NCBI RefSeq assembly: GCF_016917755.1
Contig: NZ_CP070326.1
Span: 9,176,001-9,240,000 of the forward strand
DNA from: Streptomyces noursei
Lineage (GTDB): Bacteria > Actinomycetota > Actinomycetes > Streptomycetales > Streptomycetaceae
Length of the DNA stretch: 64,000 nt
Reading direction: 5' to 3'
The position numbers and the translations under genes were made by a program. The notes under the pieces are model-generated. The model saw nothing but the letters and a program-made list of their open reading frames with translations. It was not told the DNA's origin and did no database searches. Positions 50,985 to 58,638 of this stretch are shown piece after piece; within the stretch, counting starts at the first letter, position 1, and every line of letters begins with the position of its first letter.

Positions 50985-51338
50985 GGGCGCCCTCCGGATC
51001 GGCCGTTGGCAGTTCACGGAGCACGCACGCTAGTTGTTGCGGGGGTGGGGTTCGGACCCCCTTCGGGGTTTCGCTACCCCACGCCACCTCCTTGAGGAGG
51101 CACCCTCCGCACGGAAGTGCGAAAAGATCCGAACTCCCGTACAGAAAACGGCCGTTGAGGACGGGAACATTCGCCTCAACCGCACCACGACCCCCGCCTC
51201 ACCACGGGAGTTCCCCCAAGGACCGGCCCCACCACGACGGCCCGCCCCGGCCACCCCTGCCCACCCTGACGCGCTGCGCGCGAGGGGGCAGCACTGTACT
51301 CACCTGACGCCGACACCGACCTTGCGGAGGTCTCGGAT
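50985..51338 (-). promoter_or_regulatory. Upstream region of the cvn operon
   Basis: About 350 bases without a gene, between cvnA and the terminator of the MBL gene. It contains an inverted repeat GTTGAGG (51154-51160) / CCTCAAC (51174-51180), and a stretch rich in short hairpins at 51038-51100 (CCCCCTTCGGGG, CCTCC-ttga-GGAGG) that would lie in the cvnA leader. No -35/-10 pair stands out. Confidence 0.4.
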
Positions 51339-51376
51339 GCGGCACCGGCGCGACGTCCGCGCAACGCCGGTGCCGC
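51339..51376 (-). terminator. Terminator of the MBL-fold hydrolase gene
   Basis: Perfect 12-bp stem GCGGCACCGGCG (51339-51350) / CGCCGGTGCCGC (51365-51376), 14-base loop, 8 bases after the stop codon of the minus-strand gene. Confidence 0.75.
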
Positions 51377-51384
51377 GGCGACGA

Positions 51385-52563
51385 CTACCGCTCGGCCACC
51401 AGCTCCTGCCGGTCGACCGAGGGCACCGGCGGCCATGCCGGCCAGCCGTGCGCGGGCGGCACGGCGACCGCCCGCCACCACGGATACGGAGCCGGCGGGT
51501 CGGCCGGCTCGAACGGCTTGCCGGGCACCGGCGTCACCACACCGGCACCCGCCCTGTGACCGGCGTACAGGGTCCGCTCCCCGGGCTCGGCCCAGGGATG
51601 CGGGGCGAGGTTGAACGTCCCCCAGTGGATCGGCATCATCACGCCGACGGACGGGTCGCCCTGTTGCAGGTCGCGGTGGGCCCGCATGCCCTCCTCCGGG
51701 GTCATGTGGATGTCGGGCCAGAAGTCCGAGTACGCGCCTATCTGGATCATCGTCGCATCGAACGGACCGTGCGCCGCGCCGATCTCGGCGAAACCGGCGA
51801 AGTATCCGGTGTCGCCGCTGTGGTAGATGCGGTGCTCGGGACCGGCGACCACCCAGGAGGCCCACAGGGTGTGCTGGGGGCCGCGCAGACCGCGACCGCA
51901 GAAGTGCTGGGCCGGCGTGGCGGTGAGGGTCAGCCCGCCGACCCGGGTCGACTCGTGCCAGTCCAGCTCGGTGATCCGCGCCGCGGGCACGCCCCAGAAC
52001 TCCAGGTCGGCGCCGATGCCGAGCGGCACGACGAAGACCGCGCCGGAGTCGGCCAGGCCCTTGATGGTGGGCATGTCGAGGTGGTCGTAGTGATCGTGCG
52101 AGATCACCACGACGTCGACCGGCGGCAGCTCCGCCAACTCCACCGGCACCGGATGCAGCCGCTTGGGCCCGGCCCAGCCGAACGGTGAGCAGCGCTCGCC
52201 CCAGACCGGGTCGAAGAGCACCCGCCGCCCGTCGATCTCGGCGAGCACACTGGAGTGTCCCGTCCAGGTCAGCCGCAGCCCGGAGGCGGGCGGGCGGCCC
52301 CAGTCCTCGGCGGTCGGGCGGTGCACCGGGATCCGTCCGACCGGCGCCCGCCGCAGCCGCCCTGCGCGATGGAGCTGTGTGCGCGCCATCGGCAGCGCGG
52401 CACCGCGCAGCAGCTGTCGGATGGGGGCCGGGTTGCGGAACTGACCGTCCACGAACTGCGGCGATCTGCGCATCCTCGCCAACCGCTCCCCCGTCGGCTC
52501 GGCGCCGAAGCTCGCGGGGCGCAGCGCGGTCAGGCGCGTGGGGCGGGGTCGGGATGCGGTCAC
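51385..52563 (-). CDS. MBL-fold metal hydrolase (NAPE-PLD-like)
   Basis: 392 aa. Metallo-beta-lactamase motif ISHDHYDHLDMPT (HxHxDH), then TPAQHFCGRG, YHSGDTGYFAGF and MMPIHWGTFNLAPHPWAEP. This combination matches the N-acylphosphatidylethanolamine phospholipase D / UlaG-like branch; it probably hydrolyses a phosphodiester or lactone. No signal peptide; the N-terminus is basic. GGAGG lies 4 nt before the GTG at 52563, an unusually short gap; there is no better start downstream before conserved sequence. Confidence 0.87.
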   Translation of the reverse strand: MTASRPRPTRLTALRPASFGAEPTGERLARMRRSPQFVDGQFRNPAPIRQLLRGAALPMARTQLHRAGRLRRAPVGRIPVHRPTAEDWGRPPASGLRLTWTGHSSVLAEIDGRRVLFDPVWGERCSPFGWAGPKRLHPVPVELAELPPVDVVVISHDHYDHLDMPTIKGLADSGAVFVVPLGIGADLEFWGVPAARITELDWHESTRVGGLTLTATPAQHFCGRGLRGPQHTLWASWVVAGPEHRIYHSGDTGYFAGFAEIGAAHGPFDATMIQIGAYSDFWPDIHMTPEEGMRAHRDLQQGDPSVGVMMPIHWGTFNLAPHPWAEPGERTLYAGHRAGAGVVTPVPGKPFEPADPPAPYPWWRAVAVPPAHGWPAWPPVPSVDRQELVAER

Positions 52564-52797
52564 GGCACCTCCATGGTCGGGGCAGTCGCGAAGTGAACGG
52601 ACCGCGCGAACGCTGGGTTCCGGCACCGCCGGGCCACCCTGCGGGCCCCCGGCTCCGGCGCCGGCACTCTCCCGGACAAACGGCCCGGCCGGCCGATGCA
52701 TTCCCGGCCCGGCACGACGGATGCGCAGACGTGCTTACGACGGCATGGCCGGGAGCGCCAGTCCAAGACACCCGTTCGGGTGAAGGGAAGGGAAGGC

Positions 52798-52855
52798 GGG
52801 TCAGCGGATCCGGTGGGCGGCGCCGCGCGGGGCCGCCCACCGGATCCGCTGACCC
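52798..52855 (-). terminator. Very long perfect hairpin after the FAD monooxygenase gene
   Basis: 24-bp perfect stem: left arm 52798-52821 (GGGTCAGCGGATCCGGTGGG...) and right arm 52832-52855 (...CACCGGATCCGCTGACCC), 10-base loop. It begins 4 bases after the stop codon of the minus-strand gene. Longer than any other terminator in the window. Confidence 0.85.
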
Positions 52856-52859
52856 GTTG

Positions 52860-54266
52860 TCACGCCGCCTCCACCGCGGCCGGTGGGTGCGGCAGGCCCG
52901 GGCGGCGCGGCAGGAGGACGGTGCGCAGCAGGACGTGCGGGGTCATCAGGCGGGAGGGCGGGGCGGTGAGGCAGAAGACGTCCCGGAAGGCGGCGCCGAC
53001 GACCCGGTCGATGGCGGCGCGGGCGGCGAGCCGGCCGAGGTACCACGTCGTCAGCCGCTCGCCGAGGCCCGCCGTGGTGGCGGCCCCGCCGACATAGGGG
53101 CGGTCCGCGCCGACCGCGGTCATCCAGGCCGGTTCCGCGGCCCGGCCGATCGCCCGCTGTGCCCGGGCGAGGACGCCGGGCCCGAGGCCGCCGGCCGCGT
53201 CGAGGGTGTCCCGCACGGCCAGTGCGCCGAGCGCGGCCACCGACATGCCCTGGCCGTAGACCGGGTTGAAGGTGCAGGTGGCGTCCCCGAGGACCAGGAG
53301 GCCGTCCGGGGCTGCACCGGGGCGCTCGTAGTGCCGGCGGCGGTTGCAGGTGTCGCGGAAGCCGTGCACCGGCGAGACCGGTTCGGCGCGGGCCAGCAGT
53401 TCGTGGACGTAGGGGTCGCCGATGGTGGCGCTGAAGGCGGCGAACTCCGTCTCGTCCGTGGGCGGGTGGTGGCCGCGCACCCCGGACAGGGTCAGCAGCC
53501 AGTTGCCGTCCTCCACGGGGACGTAGGCGGCGCCCCGCGGGCACTCGGGCCAACCGGGGACGTTGACGCCGACCTCGGGTGCGCCGTCCTGGTCGAGGGG
53601 GCGGTACATCCGGGTGGCGTAGGCGAGACCGGAGTCGACGGTCTCCTCCTGCGGCGCCCGGCCGCCCAGTTCCGCACACCACCGGGGCGTACGGGAGCCC
53701 CGCCCGGAGGCGTCCACGACCAGGTCGGCGGGGAGCACCCGGGCCGTCCCGGCGGAGCGGTCGCCGTCGCGGGTGCGGACCTTGACGCCGGTGACCCGCC
53801 GGGCGTCGCCGGCGAGGCCGACGGCCTCGGTCGCCTCCAGGACCTCGACGCGGGTCGCCGGGCCGGTGTCGCCGCGCAGCACCCGCTCGCGTACCACGGC
53901 GTCCAGGACCGGTCGGGTGACGCTCAGCGTGGGATGCCGGCGCTCGTCGAAGCGGCGCTGCCAGCCGGTGGGCGTGCGGGTGAGCAGATCGCGCGGCAGA
54001 TACAGTCTGCGGGCCCCGGCCGCGGTGAGCGCGGCGACCGTGCCGGGCAGCAGCCGGTCCACTGCGCGCTGTCCGCCGCTGAGGAGAAGATGCAGGTGGC
54101 GGGCTTGCGGGACGCCCTTGCGGAAGGTGCGGTCGGCCGGGTAGCGGTCCCGTTCGACGACCGTGATCGTCTCGACGTGGCCGCGGAGGGCGGTGACGGC
54201 GAGCATCCCGGCTAGTCCGCCGCCGATCACTATCGCGGTCCGCCCGCGCCCGGTGTGCTCCGCCAT
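52860..54266 (-). CDS. FAD-dependent monooxygenase/oxidoreductase
   Basis: 468 aa, group-A flavoprotein monooxygenase fold. FAD GxGxxG motif AIVIGGGLAGMLAVTAL (residues about 10-26), Arg/Asp-containing middle motif DLVVDASGRGSRTP and second FAD motif LLVLGDATCTFNPVYGQGMS. The family includes squalene-epoxidase-like and halogenase-like enzymes; the halogenase WxWxIP motif is absent. GGAGAAGGGG lies before the ATG at 54266. A single gene divergent from the PfkB-like kinase; its role in a pathway is not evident. Confidence 0.85.
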   Translation of the reverse strand: MAEHTGRGRTAIVIGGGLAGMLAVTALRGHVETITVVERDRYPADRTFRKGVPQARHLHLLLSGGQRAVDRLLPGTVAALTAAGARRLYLPRDLLTRTPTGWQRRFDERRHPTLSVTRPVLDAVVRERVLRGDTGPATRVEVLEATEAVGLAGDARRVTGVKVRTRDGDRSAGTARVLPADLVVDASGRGSRTPRWCAELGGRAPQEETVDSGLAYATRMYRPLDQDGAPEVGVNVPGWPECPRGAAYVPVEDGNWLLTLSGVRGHHPPTDETEFAAFSATIGDPYVHELLARAEPVSPVHGFRDTCNRRRHYERPGAAPDGLLVLGDATCTFNPVYGQGMSVAALGALAVRDTLDAAGGLGPGVLARAQRAIGRAAEPAWMTAVGADRPYVGGAATTAGLGERLTTWYLGRLAARAAIDRVVGAAFRDVFCLTAPPSRLMTPHVLLRTVLLPRRPGLPHPPAAVEAA

Positions 54267-54332
54267 GCGTGCCCCTTCTCCCCGACGGCCGGCCGTCGCC
54301 CCCGGTGCCGGACCCGATCACTGCTGCGCCTC

Positions 54333-54361
54333 AGCCTCAGCGCCCGCCGCGCCGGTGTCAA
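54333..54361 (-). promoter_or_regulatory. Promoter of the FAD monooxygenase gene
   Basis: On the minus strand a consensus -35 TTGACA (54361-54356), a 17-base spacer and GAGGCT (54338-54333), close to the streptomycete sigma-HrdB pattern. Predicted leader of about 60 nt before the ATG at 54266. Confidence 0.6.
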
Positions 54362-54409
54362 CGGCCCGTTCCCCACCCCGACCGATTCGATGACCCGACC
54401 GTACAACTC

Positions 54410-54444
54410 CCCCTTCACCTCACTCTCCTGGTGAGTCGAAGGGG
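54410..54444. promoter_or_regulatory. Imperfect dyad in the 436-base divergent region
   Basis: CCCCTTC-ac-CTCAC (54410-54423) faces GTGAG-tc-GAAGGGG (54431-54444): 12 paired bases with a 2-base mismatch and a 7-base loop. It lies upstream of the TTGACA promoter of the monooxygenase. A TAGACT element at 54617-54622 may be the -10 of the kinase gene. Nothing else recognisable lies in 54267-54702. Confidence 0.4.
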
Positions 54445-54702
54445 AGGGAATCCGACGTCCGACGGGGGTCGGGCTGACGGGCCGTCGGGGGCGCGCGACC
54501 GGGGCCGTCGCCTGCTCACCAGCGCCCTGCGGACCTGCGCGGCGGCCTCGGGGACGCCCCTTCCCTCGCGCGTCACACCAGTCCCTAACATCCCGATATG
54601 AGGCGAGTGTGCGTCTAGACTCCCGACGGCGGGCGCACCGCGGCCGCGGCCGCTCCCACCAGCACGGGACTCGTCTCACCAGCAAGGGATTCAGGGACGC
54701 TT

Positions 54703-55728
54703 GTGACCTTCCAGCAGGTATCTGAGCCATATGACGTACTCGTCGTCGGCGGATCGGGCGTGGACACCATCGTGCGGGTCGGCGCGCTGCCCGTACCGTC
54801 CGCCGACAGCCATGCGGTGCCGCCCATCAGCGAATGGGCCGGGCACACCGGTACCGGTGTCGCGCTCGGCTGCGCGGCGCTGGGACTCACCACCGGATTC
54901 GTGGACTTCCTCGGCGACGATCCGCCGGGCGCCCTGGTCCGCGAGCGGTTGGCCGGCAGCGGCGTCGACTTCCACCCGCTGATCTCCCCGCACGGCACCC
55001 GCCGTGCGGTCAACCTCGTCTCGCCCGACGGCCGCCGGATGTCCTTCTACGACGCCCGCGACCCGCTCGATCTCCGGATGTCGCCCGAGCACTACCTTCC
55101 GCTCCTGCGCCGCACCCGGCACGTCCACCTCACGATCAGCCACTTCGCCCGTCACCTCTACGAGGACATCGAGGCGCTGGGCGTCCCGGTCTCCACGGAC
55201 CTGCACGACTGGGACGGCCTGACCGAGCACCACCGCGACTTCGCGTTCCGCTCGGACCTGGTCTTCCTCAGCACGGCCGGGGCCGGCGAGCGGATCAGCT
55301 CGATCATGCGGGAGATCCTCCGCGAGGGACGGGCCCAGGCGGTGATCGCCACCGCCGGCGCGGGCGGCGCCTATCTGCTCACGCCCGAGGACCGCACCCC
55401 GCGCCTGGTGCCGGCCGCCGTGCCGCCCGCCCCGGTCGTGGACAGCAATGGCGCCGGAGACGCCTTCACCTGCGGTTTCCTCTACGGCAGGATGTCGGGC
55501 CGGGACCTGGAGGAGTGCGCCAGGCTCGGTGCGGTGGCGGGTGCGCACGCCTGCACGGCGGCGGGCACCCACACCGCCCTCGCCGGGCCGGACGACCTCA
55601 GGGCCGCCCTCGCCCCGCCTCCGCAGGCCCCGGTACCCGCCGCCGAGGTCGAGCCCGAGCCTGAGGTCGAACCCGAACGCGAGCCCGAACCCGAGCCCGA
55701 GGCCGAGGTCTCCGCGACCGGCGCCTAG
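54703..55728 (+). CDS. PfkB-family sugar kinase with acidic Pro-Glu tail
   Basis: 341 aa ribokinase-type enzyme: N-terminal VLVVGGSGVDTIVRVGALP, a GHTGTGVALGCAALG substrate loop, and the catalytic anion-hole motif DSNGAGDAFTCGFLYG. It phosphorylates a sugar or nucleoside; the substrate is unknown. The last 35 residues are a low-complexity acidic tail (EVEPEPEVEPEREPEPEPEA) not part of the fold. The GTG at 54703 is used, with CAGGGA upstream. The stop codon TAG lies in the CCTAGG end of a MITE-like repeat, so the tail's end may be set by that insertion. Confidence 0.87.
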   Translation: MTFQQVSEPYDVLVVGGSGVDTIVRVGALPVPSADSHAVPPISEWAGHTGTGVALGCAALGLTTGFVDFLGDDPPGALVRERLAGSGVDFHPLISPHGTRRAVNLVSPDGRRMSFYDARDPLDLRMSPEHYLPLLRRTRHVHLTISHFARHLYEDIEALGVPVSTDLHDWDGLTEHHRDFAFRSDLVFLSTAGAGERISSIMREILREGRAQAVIATAGAGGAYLLTPEDRTPRLVPAAVPPAPVVDSNGAGDAFTCGFLYGRMSGRDLEECARLGAVAGAHACTAAGTHTALAGPDDLRAALAPPPQAPVPAAEVEPEPEVEPEREPEPEPEAEVSATGA

Positions 55729-55841
55729 GGCGTGTCCGCAAAGTCCCGTCGTTCGCCCGGAGGGCGGGTCGGGCGGTGTTCGGTGCGTGCTCTCGGCGTG
55801 CCGAGAGCCGAACGGCAGGCGGGACTTTGCGGACACGACCC
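55728..55841 (+). repeat. Foldback (MITE-like) repeat, copy 2, intact
   Basis: About 114 bases with 16-bp perfect terminal inverted repeats GTGTCCGCAAAGTCCC (55732-55747) / GGGACTTTGCGGACAC (55821-55836), inner matching GTTCG/CGAAC, and a perfect 9-bp central hairpin GCTCTCGGC-gt-GCCGAGAGC (55789-55808). It encodes nothing. A diverged copy in opposite orientation is at 33979-34070. The element starts at the stop codon of the kinase gene and could also act as its terminator. Confidence 0.8.
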
Positions 55842-55906
55842 GGCTCCCGGCCCCGAGCCCGGGGCTCCACGCGACGCCCTTCCGTGCCGTCCGGGGCCGC
55901 GCCACT

Positions 55907-56809
55907 TCAGTCCTTGCGGCCCACCACCCCGTAGAAGATGGTGTTGTTGAGTTCCACCGGACCGGGGACGGCGCCGTCCGGTCGCCACAGCGGCACCCGC
56001 ACGACGCCCGGCTCCAGAGGGGTGAACGGCCCGAGGAGAGCGGCGATCTCGTCCTTGGTGCGCAGCGCGAGCGGGGTGGTGGCGCTCTTGTAGACCTCCT
56101 CCACGTGCGCCCGGGCCGCCTCGTCGACCCGGCCCTCGGCATAGCCCTCGTACGGTTCGTACGTGCTGTGCGAAAGCACCAGGTGACTGCCGGCCGGCAT
56201 CGCCGCGCCGAACGCGGCAAGCAGCGCGGCGGGGTTGTCGTCGTCCCCGAGGAAGTCCATCACGCCGCCGACCAGCAGCCCCACCGGCCGATCGAAGTCG
56301 ATCAGCTCGCGGACCACCGGGTCGTCCAGGACGGCCTTGGGGTCGCGGATGTCGCCGAGTGCGAAGGCGGTGCCCGGGGCGTTGGCGAGCCGGGCCCGGG
56401 CGTGGGTGGCGACGATGGGGTCGCTGTCCACATAGACCACCCGGGTCTCGGTGGCGGTCTCCCGGGCCACCTCGTGGGCGTTGGGCGAGGTGGGGATGCC
56501 GATGCCGAGGACGAGGAACTGGCGGACGCCGGACGCCACCACCGCGCGCACCGCACGCCGGCGGAAGGCCCCGTTGGCGCGGACGCTGTCGCGCACCTGC
56601 GGGTGCAGTTCGATGACCCGGTCGCCGGCGACCCGGTCGACCTCGTAGTTGTCCCAGCCGCCGAGGAAGTAGTCGTACATCCGGGCCGGGTGCGGCCGGC
56701 TGGTGTCGATCTCGTCGGCGGCGAAGCCGAGGTGGTCCGGCCCCGGGGGGTACGGACCGATCTCCGGAACGCCGGCGTCCGCCTCGGGAGGGCTGTACTG
56801 GTCGCTCAT
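55907..56809 (-). CDS. SAM-dependent methyltransferase (PF04672 / DUF574 type)
   Basis: 300 aa. Family hallmarks: DTSRPHPARMYDYFLGGWDN near residue 35, FLVLGIGIPTSPNAHEVARE (SAM-binding loop), VVYVDSDPIVATHARARL, FALGDIRDPKAVLDDP and VGLLVGGVMDFLGDDDNP. This Streptomyces-rich family is probably SAM-binding; methyl acceptors are unknown. GGGAGGAG precedes the ATG at 56809. It lies 10 bases downstream of the DUF397 gene and is therefore the third gene of the XRE-DUF397 transcription unit. Confidence 0.87.
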   Translation of the reverse strand: MSDQYSPPEADAGVPEIGPYPPGPDHLGFAADEIDTSRPHPARMYDYFLGGWDNYEVDRVAGDRVIELHPQVRDSVRANGAFRRRAVRAVVASGVRQFLVLGIGIPTSPNAHEVARETATETRVVYVDSDPIVATHARARLANAPGTAFALGDIRDPKAVLDDPVVRELIDFDRPVGLLVGGVMDFLGDDDNPAALLAAFGAAMPAGSHLVLSHSTYEPYEGYAEGRVDEAARAHVEEVYKSATTPLALRTKDEIAALLGPFTPLEPGVVRVPLWRPDGAVPGPVELNNTIFYGVVGRKD

Positions 56810-56819
56810 GGCTCCTCCC

Positions 56820-57083
56820 TCAGTGCGCCGGACACGGCGCCGCGGAGAGCAGGAAGTCGGCGTGGCCGGCCTTCGCGCCCTCGATGAAACTGACCATCTC
56901 GCGGTGGGTGTAGATCAGCGCGGGGCCGTCCGGGTCGGTGGACTGGCGCAGCGCGACCCGGCCGTCCCGCAAGCGCATGGCCTCGACGCACTCGCCGCCG
57001 TTTCCGCCGCTCCACGGCTTGGACCAGCCGTCGGTGCCCAGTTCATTGGCGGGCATGCCGTTGTAGATACGTATGCGATCCAT
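56820..57083 (-). CDS. DUF397 small protein (whiJ-cluster partner)
   Basis: 87 aa. The DUF397 core is WSKPWSGGNGGECVEAM, VALRQSTDPDGPALIYTHRE and MVSFIEGAKAGHADFL. These small proteins are encoded next to Scr1/WhiJ-type XRE regulators and are thought to antagonise or modulate them. The ATG at 57083 lies 8 bases after the XRE stop. A ribosome site is not obvious (GATCTGAAC), so translation may be coupled. Confidence 0.88.
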   Translation of the reverse strand: MDRIRIYNGMPANELGTDGWSKPWSGGNGGECVEAMRLRDGRVALRQSTDPDGPALIYTHREMVSFIEGAKAGHADFLLSAAPCPAH

Positions 57084-57091
57084 GGGGGGGT

Positions 57092-57958
57092 TCAGATCTC
57101 CTTGCGAAAGCCACCCAGAATGGCCTCGGTGGTGTGTGCCGGCGCGGCCTGCGCACACATCCGGTCCAGGGCCTCCAGGAACTGCGAGACGTCGTTGCGC
57201 TGGTCGAAGTACACGGCTCCGACGAGGCTTTCCGCATACGCGATGTCCGGGAGCTCCGGGATCGGGAAGCGGAAGATGTGGAACGGCCCGTACATGGCGG
57301 GGTGCGGGCCCGCAGCGAAGGGCATCACCTGGAGCCGGACGTTCGGCATCGAGGTGGCCTCCATCAGCCGGGTGATCTGGTCGCGCATCACCCTGGGTCC
57401 GCCGATGGGCCGCCGCAGCACGGTCTCGTCCATGACGGACCACAGCATCGGGGCGTTCTCACGGGTCAGCAGTGCCTGGCGTTCCATGCGCAGGGCCACG
57501 ATGCGGTCGATGTCGGCGGGGGCGGCGTGCGGCATGCCGGCGCGCAGCACGGCGGCGGCGTAGTCCTCGGTCTGCAACAGGCCGGGGACGTAGTGCGGTT
57601 GGTAGGAGCGGATGAGGTTGGCTTCGCTCTCCAGGCTGACGAAGGCGCTGAACCACTCGGGGAGGATGTCGCGGAAGCGGTGCCACCAGCCGGGGCGGTT
57701 GGCCTCGCGGGCCAGCGAGACGAAGCCGTCGATCTCTTTGCGGTCGGTGACGCCGTAGGTCGCCAGCAGCTTCTCGACGTAGGGGATCTTGAGGCCGACC
57801 TCGGCCTTCTCCATGCGCCGTATCGTGGCGTGCGTCACGTCCAGCGCGGCGGCGGCGCGCTCGAAGGAGAGCCCCGCCTTCTCCCGCAGATCCTGCAGTC
57901 GCTTGCCGAGCACCACCCGCAGGACGGTCGGTGCACCTGCAGACCGTGGGTCCGCCAC
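57092..57958 (-). CDS. Scr1/WhiJ-family XRE regulator (DUF5753)
   Basis: 288 aa. Helix-turn-helix at residues about 15-70 (LGKRLQDLREKAGLSFERAA, LDVTHATIRRMEKAEVGLK), then the DUF5753 ligand/partner domain (FVSLESEANLIRSYQPHYVP, GLLQTEDYAAAVLRAG, VMDETVLRRPIGGPRVMRDQ, LQVMPFAAGPHPAMYGPFHI). Paralogues of this kind form many whiJ/abaA-like clusters in Streptomyces that influence sporulation. GGAGGGGATGGGA precedes the GTG at 57958. Divergent from an anti-sigma-like ATPase gene that completes the cluster. Confidence 0.92.
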   Translation of the reverse strand: MADPRSAGAPTVLRVVLGKRLQDLREKAGLSFERAAAALDVTHATIRRMEKAEVGLKIPYVEKLLATYGVTDRKEIDGFVSLAREANRPGWWHRFRDILPEWFSAFVSLESEANLIRSYQPHYVPGLLQTEDYAAAVLRAGMPHAAPADIDRIVALRMERQALLTRENAPMLWSVMDETVLRRPIGGPRVMRDQITRLMEATSMPNVRLQVMPFAAGPHPAMYGPFHIFRFPIPELPDIAYAESLVGAVYFDQRNDVSQFLEALDRMCAQAAPAHTTEAILGGFRKEI

Positions 57959-58058
57959 GTCCCATCCCCTCCAACCAGCTTCAGTGTTCAGCAGTGTGTC
58001 ATGCCGTCATCAGCTCGAACAGACTGCACTTTCAATTCTGCAAATTACAGACTGATCC

Positions 58059-58088
58059 TTGCCAACGGTGAGCAACATCGCACATAGT
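58059..58088 (+). promoter_or_regulatory. Promoter of the anti-sigma-like ATPase gene
   Basis: TTGCCA (58059-58064), an 18-base spacer and CATAGT (58083-58088). Predicted transcription start is 58094-58096, coinciding with the GTG at 58095, so the message should be leaderless. The surrounding 58020-58095 stretch is AT-rich and is shared with the divergent XRE promoter. Confidence 0.6.
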
Positions 58089-58094
58089 TATGTC

Positions 58095-58556
58095 GTGGCT
58101 TCCTACAAAAACGCTCCGTCGTTAGGGCGATGCGGCGGCTTCCTCGCCCAGAGCCCTCAGGACGCGTTCCACTTGCCGGCGCGGCGCACGTCCGTGCCCG
58201 AGGCGCGCAAGCGCGTCAGCGCGCTGCTGCGCGAGTGGGACGCCGCTCAACAGGTCCGCGACGACGTGGAGTTGGTGGTCACCGAGCTGTTCACCAACGC
58301 GGTGCGGCACACCGACAGCGAGAAGGTCGGTTGTGAGATCACCCTCGTCGGCGCACACATACGCATAGAGATAACCGACGAGGGCGGCCTCTGCGCCTCA
58401 GCACCGCACGCCCGCCCCGGCACCCTCGACCAAGAGGGCGGGCGCGGGCTGCTGCTGGTCTGCGCACTCTCCGAGAGCTGGGGCACCCGCCCCGACGACA
58501 GCGGCCGGGGCCAGGTGGTCTGGGCCGACCTGCCGTACCGGACGGCGGCGCACTAG
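58095..58556 (+). CDS. Anti-sigma-factor-like HATPase (whiJ/abaA cluster), TTA codon
   Basis: 153 aa, single GHKL ATPase domain of the RsbW/SpoIIAB kind: LVVTELFTNAVRHTDSEKVG (N box), EITDEGGLCASAPHARPG (G1), GGRGLLLVCALSESWGTRP (G2). Such proteins bind sigma factors or act as serine kinases. The start is taken as the GTG at 58095 from the promoter position; the frame is open to 58059. Codon 10 is TTA (58122-58124), so translation should depend on the bldA tRNA. With the divergent XRE and DUF397 genes it makes a complete whiJ-type trio. Confidence 0.87.
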   Translation: MASYKNAPSLGRCGGFLAQSPQDAFHLPARRTSVPEARKRVSALLREWDAAQQVRDDVELVVTELFTNAVRHTDSEKVGCEITLVGAHIRIEITDEGGLCASAPHARPGTLDQEGGRGLLLVCALSESWGTRPDDSGRGQVVWADLPYRTAAH

Positions 58557-58559
58557 GTC

Positions 58560-58627
58560 TGTCCGACCCCGACCCGTCGGACAGCCCAAGGCCCCGCGCC
58601 GCCGCGAGGCGGGCACGGGGCCTTGGG
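58560..58627. terminator. Tandem hairpins between convergent genes
   Basis: First hairpin TGTCCGAC (58560-58567) / GTCGGACA (58576-58583); second CCCAAGGCCCCG (58585-58596) / CGGGGCCTTGGG (58616-58627), both perfect. They lie between the ATPase gene and the convergent SGNH hydrolase gene and could serve each strand. Confidence 0.8.
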
Positions 58628-58638
58628 TGGGGAAATAC

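Noticed and set aside
51154..51180. GTTGAGG...CCTCAAC repeat upstream of cvnA as a second SoxR box
   Set aside because: Arms are separated by 13 bases, not 4, and no promoter with 19-base spacing is present.
58059..58094. TTG at 58059 or GTG at 58068 as the start of the anti-sigma-like ATPase
   Set aside because: They overlap the predicted promoter and lack ribosome sites; the GTG at 58095 coincides with the predicted transcription start.
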